A DNA stretch of 64,000 bases. Origin: Fomes fomentarius. Lineage: Eukaryota; Basidiomycota; Agaricomycetes; Polyporales; Polyporaceae. Shown here piece by piece: positions 25,566-36,351 of this stretch (position 1 is the stretch's first letter; every line of letters begins with the position of its first letter). The position numbers and the translations under genes were made by a program. The stretch lies in the NCBI GenBank assembly GCA_022606135.1, contig JABYQN010000012.1, positions 1,240,001-1,304,000 on the forward strand, written 5' to 3'. The notes under the pieces are model-generated. The model was not told where the DNA came from. It was given only the letters and a program-made list of their open reading frames with translations, and searched no databases.

Positions 25566-28260
25566 GATGGATGAAGCACTTCAGCGCAGTGGCAGCGTTG
25601 CTTTGAATAGTGAGCTCCAGCGAATGCTGGAGGAAGCTCAGCATATTGTAGATGACAGGCAGCCAGTTGATCTCGTACTTGAAGTTGAACCCGGTTGCCT
25701 TGCACATGCCAGCCTCAACGATCTGGAGCACGCTTATGCCCTTGCTGCAGGTGAGGGTATACACCTTGTAACATGCATCCATCAGGCAGTCGTTGAACAC
25801 CTTCAACTTGGGCACAAGTGCATCAAGTGCAAGCAGATGGCCCTTTGCCAAATCGAGGACGTGCAGGTAATCGCACATGCAAGTACCGTCGCTGGACGAG
25901 TGGTGTCAGCTTCACTAGCAGGACTGCATCTGGGTGGGAGGGGACGGACCCAGTGGGGTAGTCATTGCTGAAGACCTTGAGGTTGTTGGGCTGGTGGCTG
26001 ACAGTGATCGCGGCAAGGAGAGGGAAGAGGTTTCCGGGATGGCCTATCAGCGCCTCTCCAATTTGACCAGAGGGATGTGCGCCGGCAGGGCTGGGAGAGC
26101 ACATAGATCAGCTTTGAATGTATTGGAACTGCAATTCAAAGACAAACCTGAAGTAACATAATGACAAGCCACGGAAGTGTTGTCGCTTCAGACCGTACCC
26201 CTGTGCCTTCCGCTGCTTCGCAAACCTCCACCATTGCAGCAAGGAGCACGTCTTGTCGTCCAAGAGTGTAATCGTCTCCAGAAGGGGGCACATGGCCTTG
26301 CCAGTGATCTCGTCTGGGGTGGAGAGTGCAGAGAGTATTACTCTACAGAACCTGCTGTCAGTGATACTCTGTAGGTGGATGTGCAGTGTGCGGAGGGGCG
26401 GCATTTGCGCAAGGACTTGCTGCCAGATGACCTTCCAGAATCCCGTGTGGGGATGGTAGTACTGCATCTCCACAATTGTAAACTCCTCGAGCAAGCTCAG
26501 GTCAAGTGTTTCCGCAATGGAGAGGAGAACGGGGCCAGACACCATCAACACGTCGCCAATGTCACCCCCGTGTGCTATTCGGGCAATGATCTAAAATGGG
26601 TATGCAGCGGTCATGCCCTCGATGATGACTCTGCACACAGAGCTCCGGTATGCAATCTGCAGCTTCCGGATGTCCCGGAGCGGGTGGCCGTCGCTCAGCA
26701 TGTCAGGGACGCCAAAGAGGAAGCGGAAGTCGCTCCTCCACTCGAGCCAAACACTTATATGGAACTGGCAATTGGGGACGATGAGCCTGCTGAGGAGGTT
26801 CTGAGCGATAGACACTGAACACCAGGCCATGTTGAAACGTCGAAGGCTGTCTAGCCATACTTGCCGTACCTGATGATTGTCGTCTTTGAGGGCCTGATTC
26901 TGCACGAAGCGCGCCTTGACTGTGACGAAATATTCTAGCGTGGGTGCCGCTTCTAGAATGTCCATTATTTGCAACAGTTCCATCATGATGAGGTCATGCT
27001 TCCTGCCTCTGATGTACAACTCCTTCAGGTTTGTGAAGGAGACACTGCCCATGCGAGGGAATGAGTAGCACAACTTCAGGATGCTCAGACGTGGGGTATG
27101 GCCACTGAAGATGGCGGGCAGTGCAAAGCACTTGCCATCGGCACGCCCACAGTATAGATTGAATGTTTCGAGTTGCGGCCCAGGCGTGTCAATCAAGATG
27201 GAGAGCAACTGGGAGACATTCCCTTCATTGTTATGTAGATGCGTCCAGGGGATGTATAGATGGCGCATGCGACTCATGTGAGGCAAGATGCAGTCAACGA
27301 GCTCTTTCGGATATCGATGGTAGCACGGGGGTTGATAACAAATGTACAAGGAGCATCCACGGAACATTCTCACTTTCATAGGCAACTTGTGGAGAGTATG
27401 CCTGGCCCCCTGAACTCTGTATTGTACAGCCTGGAAGGATAGCTTATGATCGGACATGAGATAGCATACATCAGTTGGACCATTCGTACCCACAGTCAAG
27501 GAAAGGAGACGTGACTCACCAGCAGCGAAATCAGAGACGATCATCTCGCACATTACTTTGGTCTTGCCATATGGACTGTGTCCCTCAAGACGAGTATTCT
27601 CGGGAATAGGGATGATGGGGGGCATGCCATAGACAGTTGCGCTGGAAGAGTAGACAAGGCGTGTGGTGTTGAACTCAGAAATGACCTGGAGGAGGAAGAC
27701 GGTCGTGGAGGAGACATTGTTCTCATAGTACATCAGGGGGATCTCCGTCAACTCACCAACAGCCTTGTAGGCCTACATTCAGCAAGTACCAGTATCTTCA
27801 GCATCTGGCTTGCACCCTATAAAGAGGGGGAGATGTACCGCGATATGAATGACGCCCTTGATCCCACCATTTCCATACTTCTTGAACACCTTCCAGATCT
27901 CATCGCGCTTGGTCAGGTCAACAGCAAAGACGTCAATCTTGCCGCCGTCCTTATCCTGCTCGGTCGCATCCACAGGAAGAGCATCCTGTGCGACACGCTC
28001 GAGAGCCTTTGGAGAGGAGTTGTGGTGGTTGTCGATTGAGATGACCTTGTACCACCACATCTGCTGGAGAGCGTAGATGACGTGCGAGCCTGTAGGTGCA
28101 AGTAGAGCTGATTGAGACATGCAACAGGTCACACGAGGGTGACAGATCCGCAAGAGGGAGATTGGGGAGATCTGACCGGTCTTAGTCAGACACAAGTCTG
28201 GCAAAGGGCAGAAAGTTGCAGAAACTTACCAATCTAGTCTGCCCCACCAGGGACTAGTAC
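25566..28260 (-). pseudogene. UDP-glucose 4-epimerase (GAL10-like), split in two
   Basis: On the minus strand the N-terminal half reads from a damaged Rossmann glycine loop (LVPGGAD, stop, IG; 28260-28230), through GSHVIYALQQM (exon near 28109), KYGNGGIKGVIHIA, then AYKAVGELTEIPLMYYENN and RLVYSSSATVYG, to SPYGKTKVMCEMIVSDFAAG ending at a GTGAGT donor (27519). The catalytic Tyr-x3-Lys (YGKTK) is present. The C-terminal half lies 1.4 kb away at 26097-25566: PAGAHPSGQIGEALIGHPGN, LKVFSNDYPT, CDYLHVLDLAKGHLLALDAL and ISVLQIVEAGMCKATG. Between the halves sits an F-box/LRR gene, and the exon carrying the usual RYFN strand is missing. Intact enzyme interconverts UDP-glucose and UDP-galactose with bound NAD+ (Leloir pathway). 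This copy cannot be functional. Confidence 0.85.
26108..27500 (-). pseudogene. F-box/LRR-type protein fragment inside the epimerase gene
   Basis: Minus-strand frames encode a leucine-rich-repeat protein of the kind common in basidiomycetes: LVDCILPHMSRMRHLYIPWT, LSILIDTPGPQLETFNLY, PRLSILKLCYSF, FTNLKELYIRG and LEAAPTLEYFVTV. The typical ending follows in a second frame (26551-26108) with LPPLRTL-like PPLRTLHIHL, RFCRVILSALSTPDEITG and LLETITLLDD. The F-box that normally starts such proteins (SCF ubiquitin-ligase adaptor) is not visible, and the two frames are separated near 26560-26590, so it is truncated and probably dead. An open frame fuses it with the upstream epimerase exons (386 codons), but a GTGAGT donor lies between, so I do not treat the fusion as a product. 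Confidence 0.7.
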
Positions 28261-28491
28261 TCGCTAAGAAGTTGCAATGATCAGGAACAGGAGGCTGATC
28301 CACTTTGTGGTGCCTTCGGAGACAGAGGAAGACAATGTGATCAATTGTATGCAAAATATGTTTTCGTCGCAAGAATAGCTCAAGGCAGAGACATTACAAG
28401 AGATACTGTACTCTAGCGGTCTTCAGTTCAATCCCATGCTCACCCAACCGACGAACATCGGTACGCGTGACTTGACAATGGGCATGAAGTT

Positions 28492-29068
28492 TCAATTGTC
28501 CCAACTGAAGGCAACGGCGATGTCTTGTGCGACGCTGTCCAAAAATCAGTCCCTATTACTTTAGTACACAAATAAATCGCACTTGATTTGTTCGCTCAAT
28601 CCCAGGACGCCGTTCTGGGGGTGCGCGATGTAAATACCGTGGATGTACAGCTCGGATTGGTGTCCGAGGTATGCTACCCAGGCTCCTGAGTTGCCGACAT
28701 CGTGCACAACGGCGAAATCAAGTGCATCAAACGTCTGATGCAGGGATCAGTGCACCCAGAACACCAAAAGCTGTATATTCACTCACTGCGAGCAACCCTT
28801 CATATGTAACAGCAAAACCAGGCAGATTTCTGCCATACATGACATGCAACGACTACACATGACGGTTAGAGACATTCCGTGCCATTGAGTACACATAACT
28901 CACCATGTACAGCTCAACCGGCATTCCAATGCACATGTCACCCCAATACCCAGGCCGGATCCACTTGAGGACTTGAGCAATAGTGATGGAGAACATTGCA
29001 GAGATGAATTGTCGACGATGTGGTGGCAGGGGAAGTGATATAACTGGCGCGAGAACTTGGAAAGACAC
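28492..29068 (-). CDS. Unrecognised small four-exon gene
   Basis: Minus-strand exons 29068-28904, 28852-28787, 28734-28583 and 28534-28492 join exactly in frame with GTGAGT, GTGAGT and GTGCGA donors and TAG/CAG acceptors, predicting 141 residues. It begins MSFQVLAPVISLPLPPHRRQ. It is hydrophobic and aromatic, with GYWGDMCIGMPVELYM, RNLPGFAVTYEGLLA, FAVVHDVGNSGAWVAYLG and VAQDIAVAFSWDN at the end. There is no clear signal peptide. I recognise no family. Consistent splicing argues that a real exon series is present, but it may be the 3' end of a larger gene whose 5' part is lost, given the broken genes on both sides. Confidence 0.45.
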
Positions 29069-29844
29069 TGCAGCTTGTGTGCAGCGCTATCTGGTCTGGT
29101 GGATTAGAGTTTCATGGCTGAGTTTCACACTTCACTCACATTTCACTTATATGTAGCAGTGATAACCATTCCAACAACGCGACATTGAGTCCGTCCAGAC
29201 TGCGACTCCCACCCACCCATCCATGGAACATCCTGTCACCTCTAGCCCCCCTCCCCGAGATTCACGTGCACGCGTTATTGCACCGAGAAGACTATCACAT
29301 TTGATAGCACCTGCAGTGCCATGCATCATAGACGTTCCGGCTATGCGAGTCGCAAAGCGCAGTTGCTGGAGCTTTTGTCCATTGGGATAGAACTAAGGCT
29401 ACTGGCATTGTGACATATTCGCTGGCACAACATAGATCGTACAACGTAGTTCACACAGTATCAGCATGAATGAATGTGGTCATGTTTGTGTTCCGTGCAT
29501 TGCTGTTGTATTTCATGGCATGCGCAGTGAAGGTAGTTACGGATATTCCCACTGCCTGTGTGCAGCCTAACATGAGCGTGACAGGTCACATGATATGAAA
29601 CACAGGGCATTGTAGCCATCGAAGGTGCTTCTTTGATCAATGAGACACATACATTAGTCTCGACTCCATCTCAGTTCGTCACTAAGCAATTTTCTTTCGA
29701 ACCTAACCGTATATCCAGCTATTGAACAATCCAAAAAACGCCAAAGGTAGTAGAAATTTATTGATCATGGTAGAAGCACGCTAGGTGGTGAAGTACGATA
29801 CGGTCTCTGGTCGTGTGCACTATGTGTGTGCATGTGGCCATATG
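29069..29844. other. Intergenic region without recognisable gene
   Basis: About 780 bases between the small four-exon gene and the 3' end of the MYND gene. Short frames such as 29329-29147 (-) carry no motif. No LTR, inverted repeat or RNA gene was seen. Confidence 0.4.
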
Positions 29845-31629
29845 TCAAGGGGTGGAGGATGGCGGAGAGGAAAAATTGCATGCAAATTTGTGTACAGACC
29901 AGTGGCTTCTCTGACAGTCTGTGTCGCAATACCTGTCATCTGAGTACATCAACATTAGTGAGGGCAACTGAGTGATGCTAATGACAATGCACGTCGCTTT
30001 CGCACACTTCTTACATCTCTTGAGAGCAGCACTTGGCATGTAGCACCAGGAACACCAGTGGATCTCAGTGCAAGCCGGGGGACCCTTGTTAGACGTCCTG
30101 GACAACCCATTCCAATGGCCTGCATAGCAGACATGAGCATGGTCAGGGTGGTCACTAAGATCATCAAAGCGGCTGACGAGGCTGCCTCACTCCTGGACAC
30201 CGTGGCTGTAGGTGCTGAGTAGATGAGAGCGGGCGGAATCTAACTCCTTGTCGGAGACATTGTACCCTAGGTACTGCATAACCTCAGCTGAGTCTTTCAG
30301 CTTGAAGAGGACCCACTATTGATAATCAGAGTCAGGATTGACAAAATCGGAGAGGAATCGAATACATGGAACTCACTTCAATTTCCACGAGTTCCTCGCT
30401 TAGCTCTGGCCCATCCACAAGAATCATGAGTATGATGTTCCAGTTCAATATTGGCAGTAAAGAGCAGCTGTCTGGGGGTGTCATGTGGATGAATGAGAAA
30501 GTATCCTCCAGTACGGAGGACAGAAGGACCAGACTATATGCATAGGCAAACGGATTGACCCCATCCTGCATGAATCAGAGACCAAGGGGAGCACCATGCC
30601 TGACCGCCTGCCACAAGAGTTGCTGGCGGACATACGGTGTTATTCCAGGGCATTTAAGCCCCTTCTTGGCGATCCGTAGACCTTCTTCTCCATCGGCGCT
30701 TGCCATGGCTAGTACGAGGTACACATAAGCCAGCTTCCTGTTTCGGATGAGTGCATCCTTGGCAATAGATATTGCTGACTCCTCCTGGCCTCGCAACCTC
30801 GAGAACTTCATCTTCAAGATATCGGCAGAGTCCATATCTTCGGAAGATCCAGTTTGGCATAGTGCATGTGCACATAATGGAAAAGTGTCGAGCCAGGAAG
30901 CAAAAGGAGGATTACTCCTAGTGTCTCCGTCTCCGCACTTCTCTCCGAAATTCTGTGCGGGAAGAAGGGCTCGGCAGGCACATCTTGCTCCCTCTTCGAA
31001 AGACAAATGATGGTGCACATCCCCAAGCTGCACACTACAAGGTCGCTGCTTCGAGTGAGCGACACAAGGAGCATGACGAAGGAGGGTGTGGAACAACATT
31101 CATGAGGGAAGCGATGCGTAGTTGTGAGACAAAGATCCAAGGCATGAGTGAGTAGCGGATAACTAAGGTGGGGCCCCCAAAGAATAGTGAGAACCACTGG
31201 TAGGATGGTAAACATTGACATTGTATCCAAGACAGCGTTCTGGGGTTCGTAGGTCGTCCGCAGCACCCCACGGGTCACATGCACCATTATAGCCACGGCA
31301 AGCTCAATCAGGCTATGGTCTTCCACAATTGCTGCAAGTCTCACAAGAGGAGCATTGAGCGCAACCACAGTGCAATTGACGTTGTGGGGGGCCCTGAGCT
31401 GAGTCACTACAGCAAGACTGCCCAAGGCAAGGGTTCAAGTAGAGTCAAATTCTAAGAGGCGACAAATTCTTTCCATCAATCCTGTTCGAAAAGGAATTAG
31501 ATCAAGATGTGTGCGCAGATAGAATTTTGCAACCTTTGATGATAAGCATATCCCTCAGGATGTTGTCGACACACATCTGCGTTATCAACCCAAGAACTCC
31601 TCCCATCTCCTGCGAGTTGTGGCGAACAC
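29845..31629 (-). pseudogene. MYND zinc-finger protein, downstream part (cut by LTR)
   Basis: On the minus strand, starting at the LTR border (31629), the reading is VRHNSQEMGGVLGLITQMCV, then, across an intron with donor after AAAG, LMERICRLLEFDST, a TGA stop, TLALGSLAVVTQLRAP, NAPLVRLAAIVEDHSLIELA and VAIMVHVTRGVL. TPR-like helices follow (ESAISIAKDALIRNRKLAYV). The C-terminus is a MYND finger, CSWCYMPSAALKRCKKC, an intron, then YCDTDCQRSHWSVHKFAC. This architecture is common in basidiomycete MYND proteins of unknown role; MYND fingers bind proline-rich partners. The in-frame TGA and the loss of its start show it is dead. Its missing upstream exon is found inverted at 32390-32472. Confidence 0.8.
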
Positions 31630-32083
31630 TGTTGACTGCAGTGTGCCTCAGAGCAATCACAATGGCCTATGTCGAGCTCTGTGAAGTCTAATATATTGCA
31701 GAAATAATACTACCCACCTATGTTGAGCTCTGTGAAGTCTAAGAGACACCAGAGCTCGACACAGCGACTGTCTACGGGGCAGGAGCGCGTGGGGAACAAC
31801 TGTACAGTACTTCCAAGCATGGGAATCAACAAAACATACAAAAGCGCTCAAAGAGAAATTCATGGAGGGCGCAGGAGTCAATGCACAGGCTAGCGCTCCT
31901 AACCGAGGCATGGGGCGCCCGTCGCGACCCTGTGTGAATATTTGCACAGCCACAGGTCAAATAGGGAAGGAGGGAAAAATCGGCGAAGATAATGGTGCAG
32001 TGAAGGAATTAGGGAATGTGCGGAAGGCTGGATGAAAACAAACCATGGACTTGGCTAGGGCACAAGACCCATGAGGTCCAACA
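31630..32083 (-). repeat. Copia-family LTR, copy A (minus orientation)
   Basis: 454 bp with TG..CA ends (TGTTGACTGC ... GGTCCAACA on the plus strand), closely matching the LTRs of the Copia element at 41.9-47.1 kb. It lies inside the MYND gene. Its outer flank AACAC (31625-31629) is the reverse complement of the flank GTGTT beside copy B (32468-32472). Confidence 0.95.
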
Positions 32084-32389
32084 ACACGTTCATTTTGCGA
32101 TGGGTCATGTGCCACGTGACTCTCCCATGTCTTTGTACTTGCGAGAATGCAACCTGAGCCTCTCAAGCCTGCTTTGCTCATTCCCACTGCTATATGCCAC
32201 TCAGAAATATGCAAGCAGCAACGTAAATCCCTGACGTTCTAGGGGACATCACTGTGTTCCCTCCAGTCTGGAAGTCCATTGTTTCAGCGGCCAGGTGAAT
32301 TCTCCTTATACCTAGTGAGTGTTACACAGACCTCTGCACCCCTACGTGGGCTGACACAACTCTGGAAGATCTTACTACCAGGAAGGGCC

Positions 32390-32472
32390 TTAGAAGGGCA
32401 CACAAACATTTTGACGAATTGTACGAACGACTCGATTTGGTGTTCAATTTGGTGTTCAATCTGGCATGTGTT
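32390..32472 (+). pseudogene. MYND gene, inverted upstream exon
   Basis: The plus-strand sequence reads GLRRAHKHFDELYERLD, then LVFNLVFNLACV, and ends at LTR copy B. Joined across the GTGTT target duplication to the minus-strand sequence at 31629, it continues in frame into VRHNSQEMGG of the MYND gene. This piece therefore belongs to that gene but now points the opposite way. Further upstream exons may lie in 32084-32389 but could not be assigned. Confidence 0.7.
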
Positions 32473-32920
32473 TGTTGGACCTCATGGGTCTTGTGCCCTA
32501 GCCAAGTCCATGGTTTGTTTTCATCCAGCCTTCCGCACATTCCCTAATTCCTTCACTGCACCATTATCTTCGCCGATTTTTCCCTCCTTCCCTATTCGAC
32601 CTGTGGCTATGCAAATATTCACACAGGGTCGCGACGGGCGCCCCACGCCTCGGTTAAGAGCGCTAGCCTGTGCATTGACTCCTGCGCCCTCCATCAATTT
32701 TTCTTTGAGCACTTCTGTATGTTTTGTTGATTCCCATGTTTCTGTATAGTTGTTTCCCCACGCGCTCCTGCACTGTAGACAGTCGCTGTGTCGAGCTCTG
32801 GTGTCTCTCAGACTTCACAGAGCTCAACATAGGTGGGTAGTATTATTTCTGCAATATATTAGACTTCACAGAGCTCGACATAGGCCATTGTGATTGCTCT
32901 GAGGCACACTGCAGTCAACA
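32473..32920 (+). repeat. Copia-family LTR, copy B (plus orientation)
   Basis: 448 bp, TGTTGGACCTC ... GCAGTCAACA, the same family as copy A but inverted relative to it and with a small internal deletion (GGAAGTAC missing). Left flank GTGTT, right flank ATGCT. Confidence 0.95.
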
Positions 32921-32970
32921 ATGCTGTGGGTTGTCGGTGAGAAGGCATACATGAGAGTCCATGCAGATGC

Positions 32971-33255
32971 TCAATTGTATGTACCAGGAGCCTGAAGCAT
33001 GCAAAACACTGTTCCCATCACATCTTGAGCAATCAGTAGGATAGGAGGTACGTGCTGTCCCATAGATGGCACGCGAGATACCTGAGGGGACTCAAAGTCT
33101 TTCTCAGGTGTCTGGGGAAGAATGGCTGGGGGCTGGGATCCAAAAGTGGCGGATGTTGGTAGACACAATGGTGATACAGGTTGTTGAGGAATTGCAAATG
33201 GTAGAAAGGGTGATACGGGAATGTATTTGATTCGACCTTGTGTGGGACTTGACAT
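32971..33255 (-). CDS. Proline-rich open frame, unrecognised
   Basis: From the ATG at 33255 the minus frame encodes 94 residues starting MSSPTQGRIKYIPVSPFLPF, rich in Pro, Ser and Gln. No family was recognised. A gene start is possible, but without conserved domains or neighbours that explain it the call is weak. It begins just right of LTR copy B. Confidence 0.25.
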   Translation of the reverse strand: MSSPTQGRIKYIPVSPFLPFAIPQQPVSPLCLPTSATFGSQPPAILPQTPEKDFESPQVSRVPSMGQHVPPILLIAQDVMGTVFCMLQAPGTYN

Positions 33256-33685
33256 CTTGATCAGCAGTCTTAGAGGGTTGTGGTTTGAGAGATGGAAGGA
33301 GAGTCCAGCAGAAATGGGGAGCACAGAAAGGCCCAAGGTAAGGAGGTCTATCCTTTGGGAGAATGAGAATGAAGAGGCAAACACAAGGTTGGATGGAGGT
33401 CCAAATTCAGCGCCTGAGGGCGGCTGCTCAAGGGAAACAATTCAACATACGGACATACGCACCCAAGATTTATGCCCCCGATCACCACTGGACCGGAATG
33501 CAAGTGAATCCAGGATGTGTTCAATTCTGCACCAGCGAAACCTAGCTTTGGCATTAGCCATCTGTCAACATGTGCAGCCAGGATGCTCACACCGAACAGC
33601 TTTATCAGGCTGGTCCTGGCATGCTACCCTGAAAATCAAGTTCAAGTTCGGCTCACATTGTCCTCCCCTGACATCCCTACTACTG

Positions 33686-34331
33686 ATGTCGGATACTCGG
33701 TTAGTTTCATGCCAATGAAAGACCAAGATACACACTGATTCGCTTTTGCCTGACAGCGTTCACTTCTCTGCAAAAGCAGGGAGTTGTCTGGAAAAAACCA
33801 GTTGTCACGCCTACGATGCTGATGATATCGTCGAAGATACCACCTGGGTCGACGTTTGGCTCGCTGTCATGGAGCTCATTGCCTGTGATCAATGTAAGCA
33901 ATGCTCTGGCTTAGTAGGTATGACCAGTCTGACCGTACACTGCAGTTGTGCTTGCACATGAGCCAATCTACGACTCCAAGCACCCCAAAATCCCACAGTC
34001 CCCTTGTACTCGGATGGTTCTCAGAGGACTGGACCATCCAGACTTACAGCGAGGTATGTAATGCACAGTCTGCTTCATAGCCTTTAATTCTGACCAAATT
34101 GTGAAGCTGTACCGCCTTCTGAATTGGCATGGCAATGCCGGCCACGGTGACTACAAGATCTTGTTTAGGGAGAGTCAGGACATCCATGACTTCATGCGTG
34201 CTTTCCTGGTGGGCCGGAGGAAAGAGGCAGAGTGCGCTGCTGTTGCAATGCGGGAACTAAGAAACTGGGAGGACAGGAATTGTATCCATATTGCTACCAC
34301 GCATGCTCCCAATGTGCTGACCAACAACTGA
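33686..34331 (+). pseudogene. Unknown family 'W', copy 1 (frameshifted)
   Basis: Exons 33686-33699, 33757-33893, 33946-34053 and 34107-34331 align with a second copy at 37110-37742 by both sequence and intron position. Readable blocks are VHFSAKAGSCLEKTSCHAYD, WFSEDWTIQTYSE and LLNWHGNAGHGDYKILF, followed by FMRAFLVGRRKEAECAA. The conserved core across both copies is WHG..G.GD[YF]K[IV]LF with a downstream KE.EC. In exon 3 the frame must shift by one base between the intron-defined phase and the conserved WFSEDW block, so this copy carries a frameshift. I know no family with these features. Confidence 0.5.
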
Positions 34332-34563
34332 ACCAATGTACCGCACTCGTGTGCACATTCGGTGCACATGCAGCACCCATTATAACAGAACCGTAGCCAA
34401 TCATCATCACCGTGTAGCCTTCCAGCAGTTTAGTATATATGACAGTACCTGAGATCGCCATACCATATGGCAGTCAGCATTGGGACAATCGGTGTGTCAT
34501 TGTATGCAGGCACAGACATACAACAAGGAACAACAGATTACAAAATACACAGATAGAGCTACA

Positions 34564-35475
34564 TCAATGGACAAACTGAGGGAAGTCAAGTTCGTCTGCA
34601 TCTGGCACCTTCAAGTTCTCTGTAGGAGTCACCCAAACTGGCACTGTGAAGCGTAGGTCCTTGCAACCAGGCTGCTTGAGGACACATGTCATGCCATCTC
34701 TCAGCAGAAACTTCTCCTCGCCTGGATCAATGTCCTTCTGCTTGATTCTCCATGTGTGCTCCATTGACGTCAGACGAGCAGATGGACAGGCAGACAGCAC
34801 GTCAGCAGTCATCCATAGCTCATACTGAAATGGGGAGTTCACGGGCTTCCCAGTGTCGGTACAGACAAAGTCCATACAGTATTCCTTCCACGTGCAGGAG
34901 CCTGAATAGAGGTGGATGGAGTATTTACTCCACAGGATGGGGTGGGTGAAGACGCCGGCGGTGGTGGGGGACTCAGGCTTGGGCTGTTGGAAGCGAGTGT
35001 GTTAGCCAAACCTATGACAGTATGACAACTGCACGTACCCCAGTCACAGTTCCCTCGCGATCCAGAATCCTCCTGCAGCCCTCAAGAAGGCTCTCCACGC
35101 TACCCATCGGCCTCATCATGATGTCAAAGTGCTCATCTAGCCATGTGTATATCCCCAACGCTGGACCCTTATAGTCACGGCTACCAATGGCGAGAACGTC
35201 GAAATCGTTGTGCAGCTTGAAGGTAGGGTAGGTTTTGTGGATGCACCTCATGTACGCTTCACGAACAGGGAAGGAGTCGGCCATTGACTGGGATGATGAG
35301 AGAGTGGAGGATGAGGTACTTGCAGGCAGGCGACTCGCAATGCCATTTGGTCTTGCTGAATTGATGTAGGGATGGTACCGTTTGAGCGGCCACTATTTGA
35401 GAGTAGGCACCTGTATCATGATTAGAAGTGAACTTGACGCACCTTGGTAGCAGACAACGCTGAGTGCAAAGGCAT
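34564..35475 (-). CDS. Unknown family 'P', copy 1
   Basis: Minus-strand exons 35475-35443, 35392-35039 and 34983-34564 give 268 residues without stops. Readable pieces are MPLHSALSATK, then WPLKRYHPYINSAR, FPVREAYMRCIHKTYPTF, KLHNDFDVLAIGS and YTWLDEHFDIMMRPM, then after the last intron PKPESPTTAGV, WKEYCMDFVCTDTG and SMEHTWRIKQKDI. It resembles the plus-strand gene at 40459-41446 in sequence and in the positions of two splice junctions: one before the x-P-[FL]-K-R start of an exon and one before PKP. No membrane segment or known domain was seen. Exon 1 is the weakest part because it overlaps another minus-strand frame (35393-35863). Function unknown. Confidence 0.5.
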
Positions 35476-36351
35476 GGTTTTGTTGGGATGTCCGAGGTAG
35501 CGGGTGATCGACAAAGATGATTGGGGCATCGTGAGATAAGTATTGGCAGGGGGGTTCAGAGCAGAGTGTAAGCAGGTTGCACTGGAGCTGGTGGTTGATG
35601 GTCAAGTTCAAGATTGTAGCCAGGCACAAGGAAGGTATATGTTTGGGCATCAAATTTGGCCTGTCATCCATGCCCCACAACCACGGATAATACTGGTGCT
35701 CTAATTGCATGCCCAATCCTCCTGGTATTGTCATCTGTGCTAGAGTCATCACACCATGGATGGGGTAAGTGGACGGGGTAAAGGTCCAGAGTAGTTGATT
35801 ATGCACGGATGCTGTGATATAGCTATACAGGTCAGCTTGGGTCTGGCTTGGGTTGTCAAGCAAAATAGATAAGATTCCTCACCTGAGCAAGAGTGAGCGT
35901 CAGGTCTTGGATGATGCATATCTAATGCATGGGCAATAATGCGGAGTGCGAATACTTCAATCATGGTGTCATGCTCTAACATGTATAGCGAGGATGGTGT
36001 GGACTTTGCGACACAAATATGGCCTAAGATTCATCAATCACAAGTGCACGTCACTTTGGGTACAAGGCCCACCTGGATGTTCAAGAGGATCTCTTGTACT
36101 CGCCACTGAGATAACCATTCCTGAGCCCTGACGTGACCTCGCTTACTGATCAGCACTGTTATGAAGTGCTTCGCGCGCACCTGAAGTTGACCAGTAGCAC
36201 CCGGCGACATGGGATTTGAACGGCAAGCTGCATCGCCAGGTGAGGGAAGAGGATATGAACTAGTGTGCAAGACAACCCGAACCTTTTGTAGGTGATAATG
36301 AGTCTTTGAGCGTGGTCCACAAGCTCCTTCAAGGCTTTGACAGCAGCTCAA
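35393..36351 (-). CDS. Unrecognised spliced gene
   Basis: Minus-strand pieces joined by plausible introns read QVRAKHFITVLISKRGHVRA and QEWLSQWRVQEILLNIQ, then (after a GTGGGC..TAG intron) HICVAKSTPSSLYMLEHDTM with IEVFALRIIAHALDMHHPRP. After a GTGAGG..TAG intron come YITASVHNQLLWTFTPSTYP, MQLEHQYYPWLWGMDD and a hydrophobic tail. The frame stops at 35393. I recognise no family. It overlaps the putative first exon of the neighbouring P gene, so one of the two models must be wrong there. Amino-acid composition and splice signals suggest a real gene or a young relic. Confidence 0.35.

Noticed and set aside
26591..27751. A functional epimerase-LRR fusion protein
   Set aside because: A good GTGAGT donor ends the epimerase exon, and both parts are truncated; kept only as a low-interest observation.
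31625..32087. ACAC on both sides of LTR copy A as a 4-bp target duplication of a simple solo LTR
   Set aside because: Copia elements normally make 5 bp, and the AACAC/GTGTT relation with copy B plus the restored MYND frame explains the flanks better. A one-base loss cannot be fully excluded.
35443..35475. Certainty about the first exon of P copy 1
   Set aside because: It overlaps a minus-strand frame of the neighbouring gene model, so the start may instead lie within exon 2.
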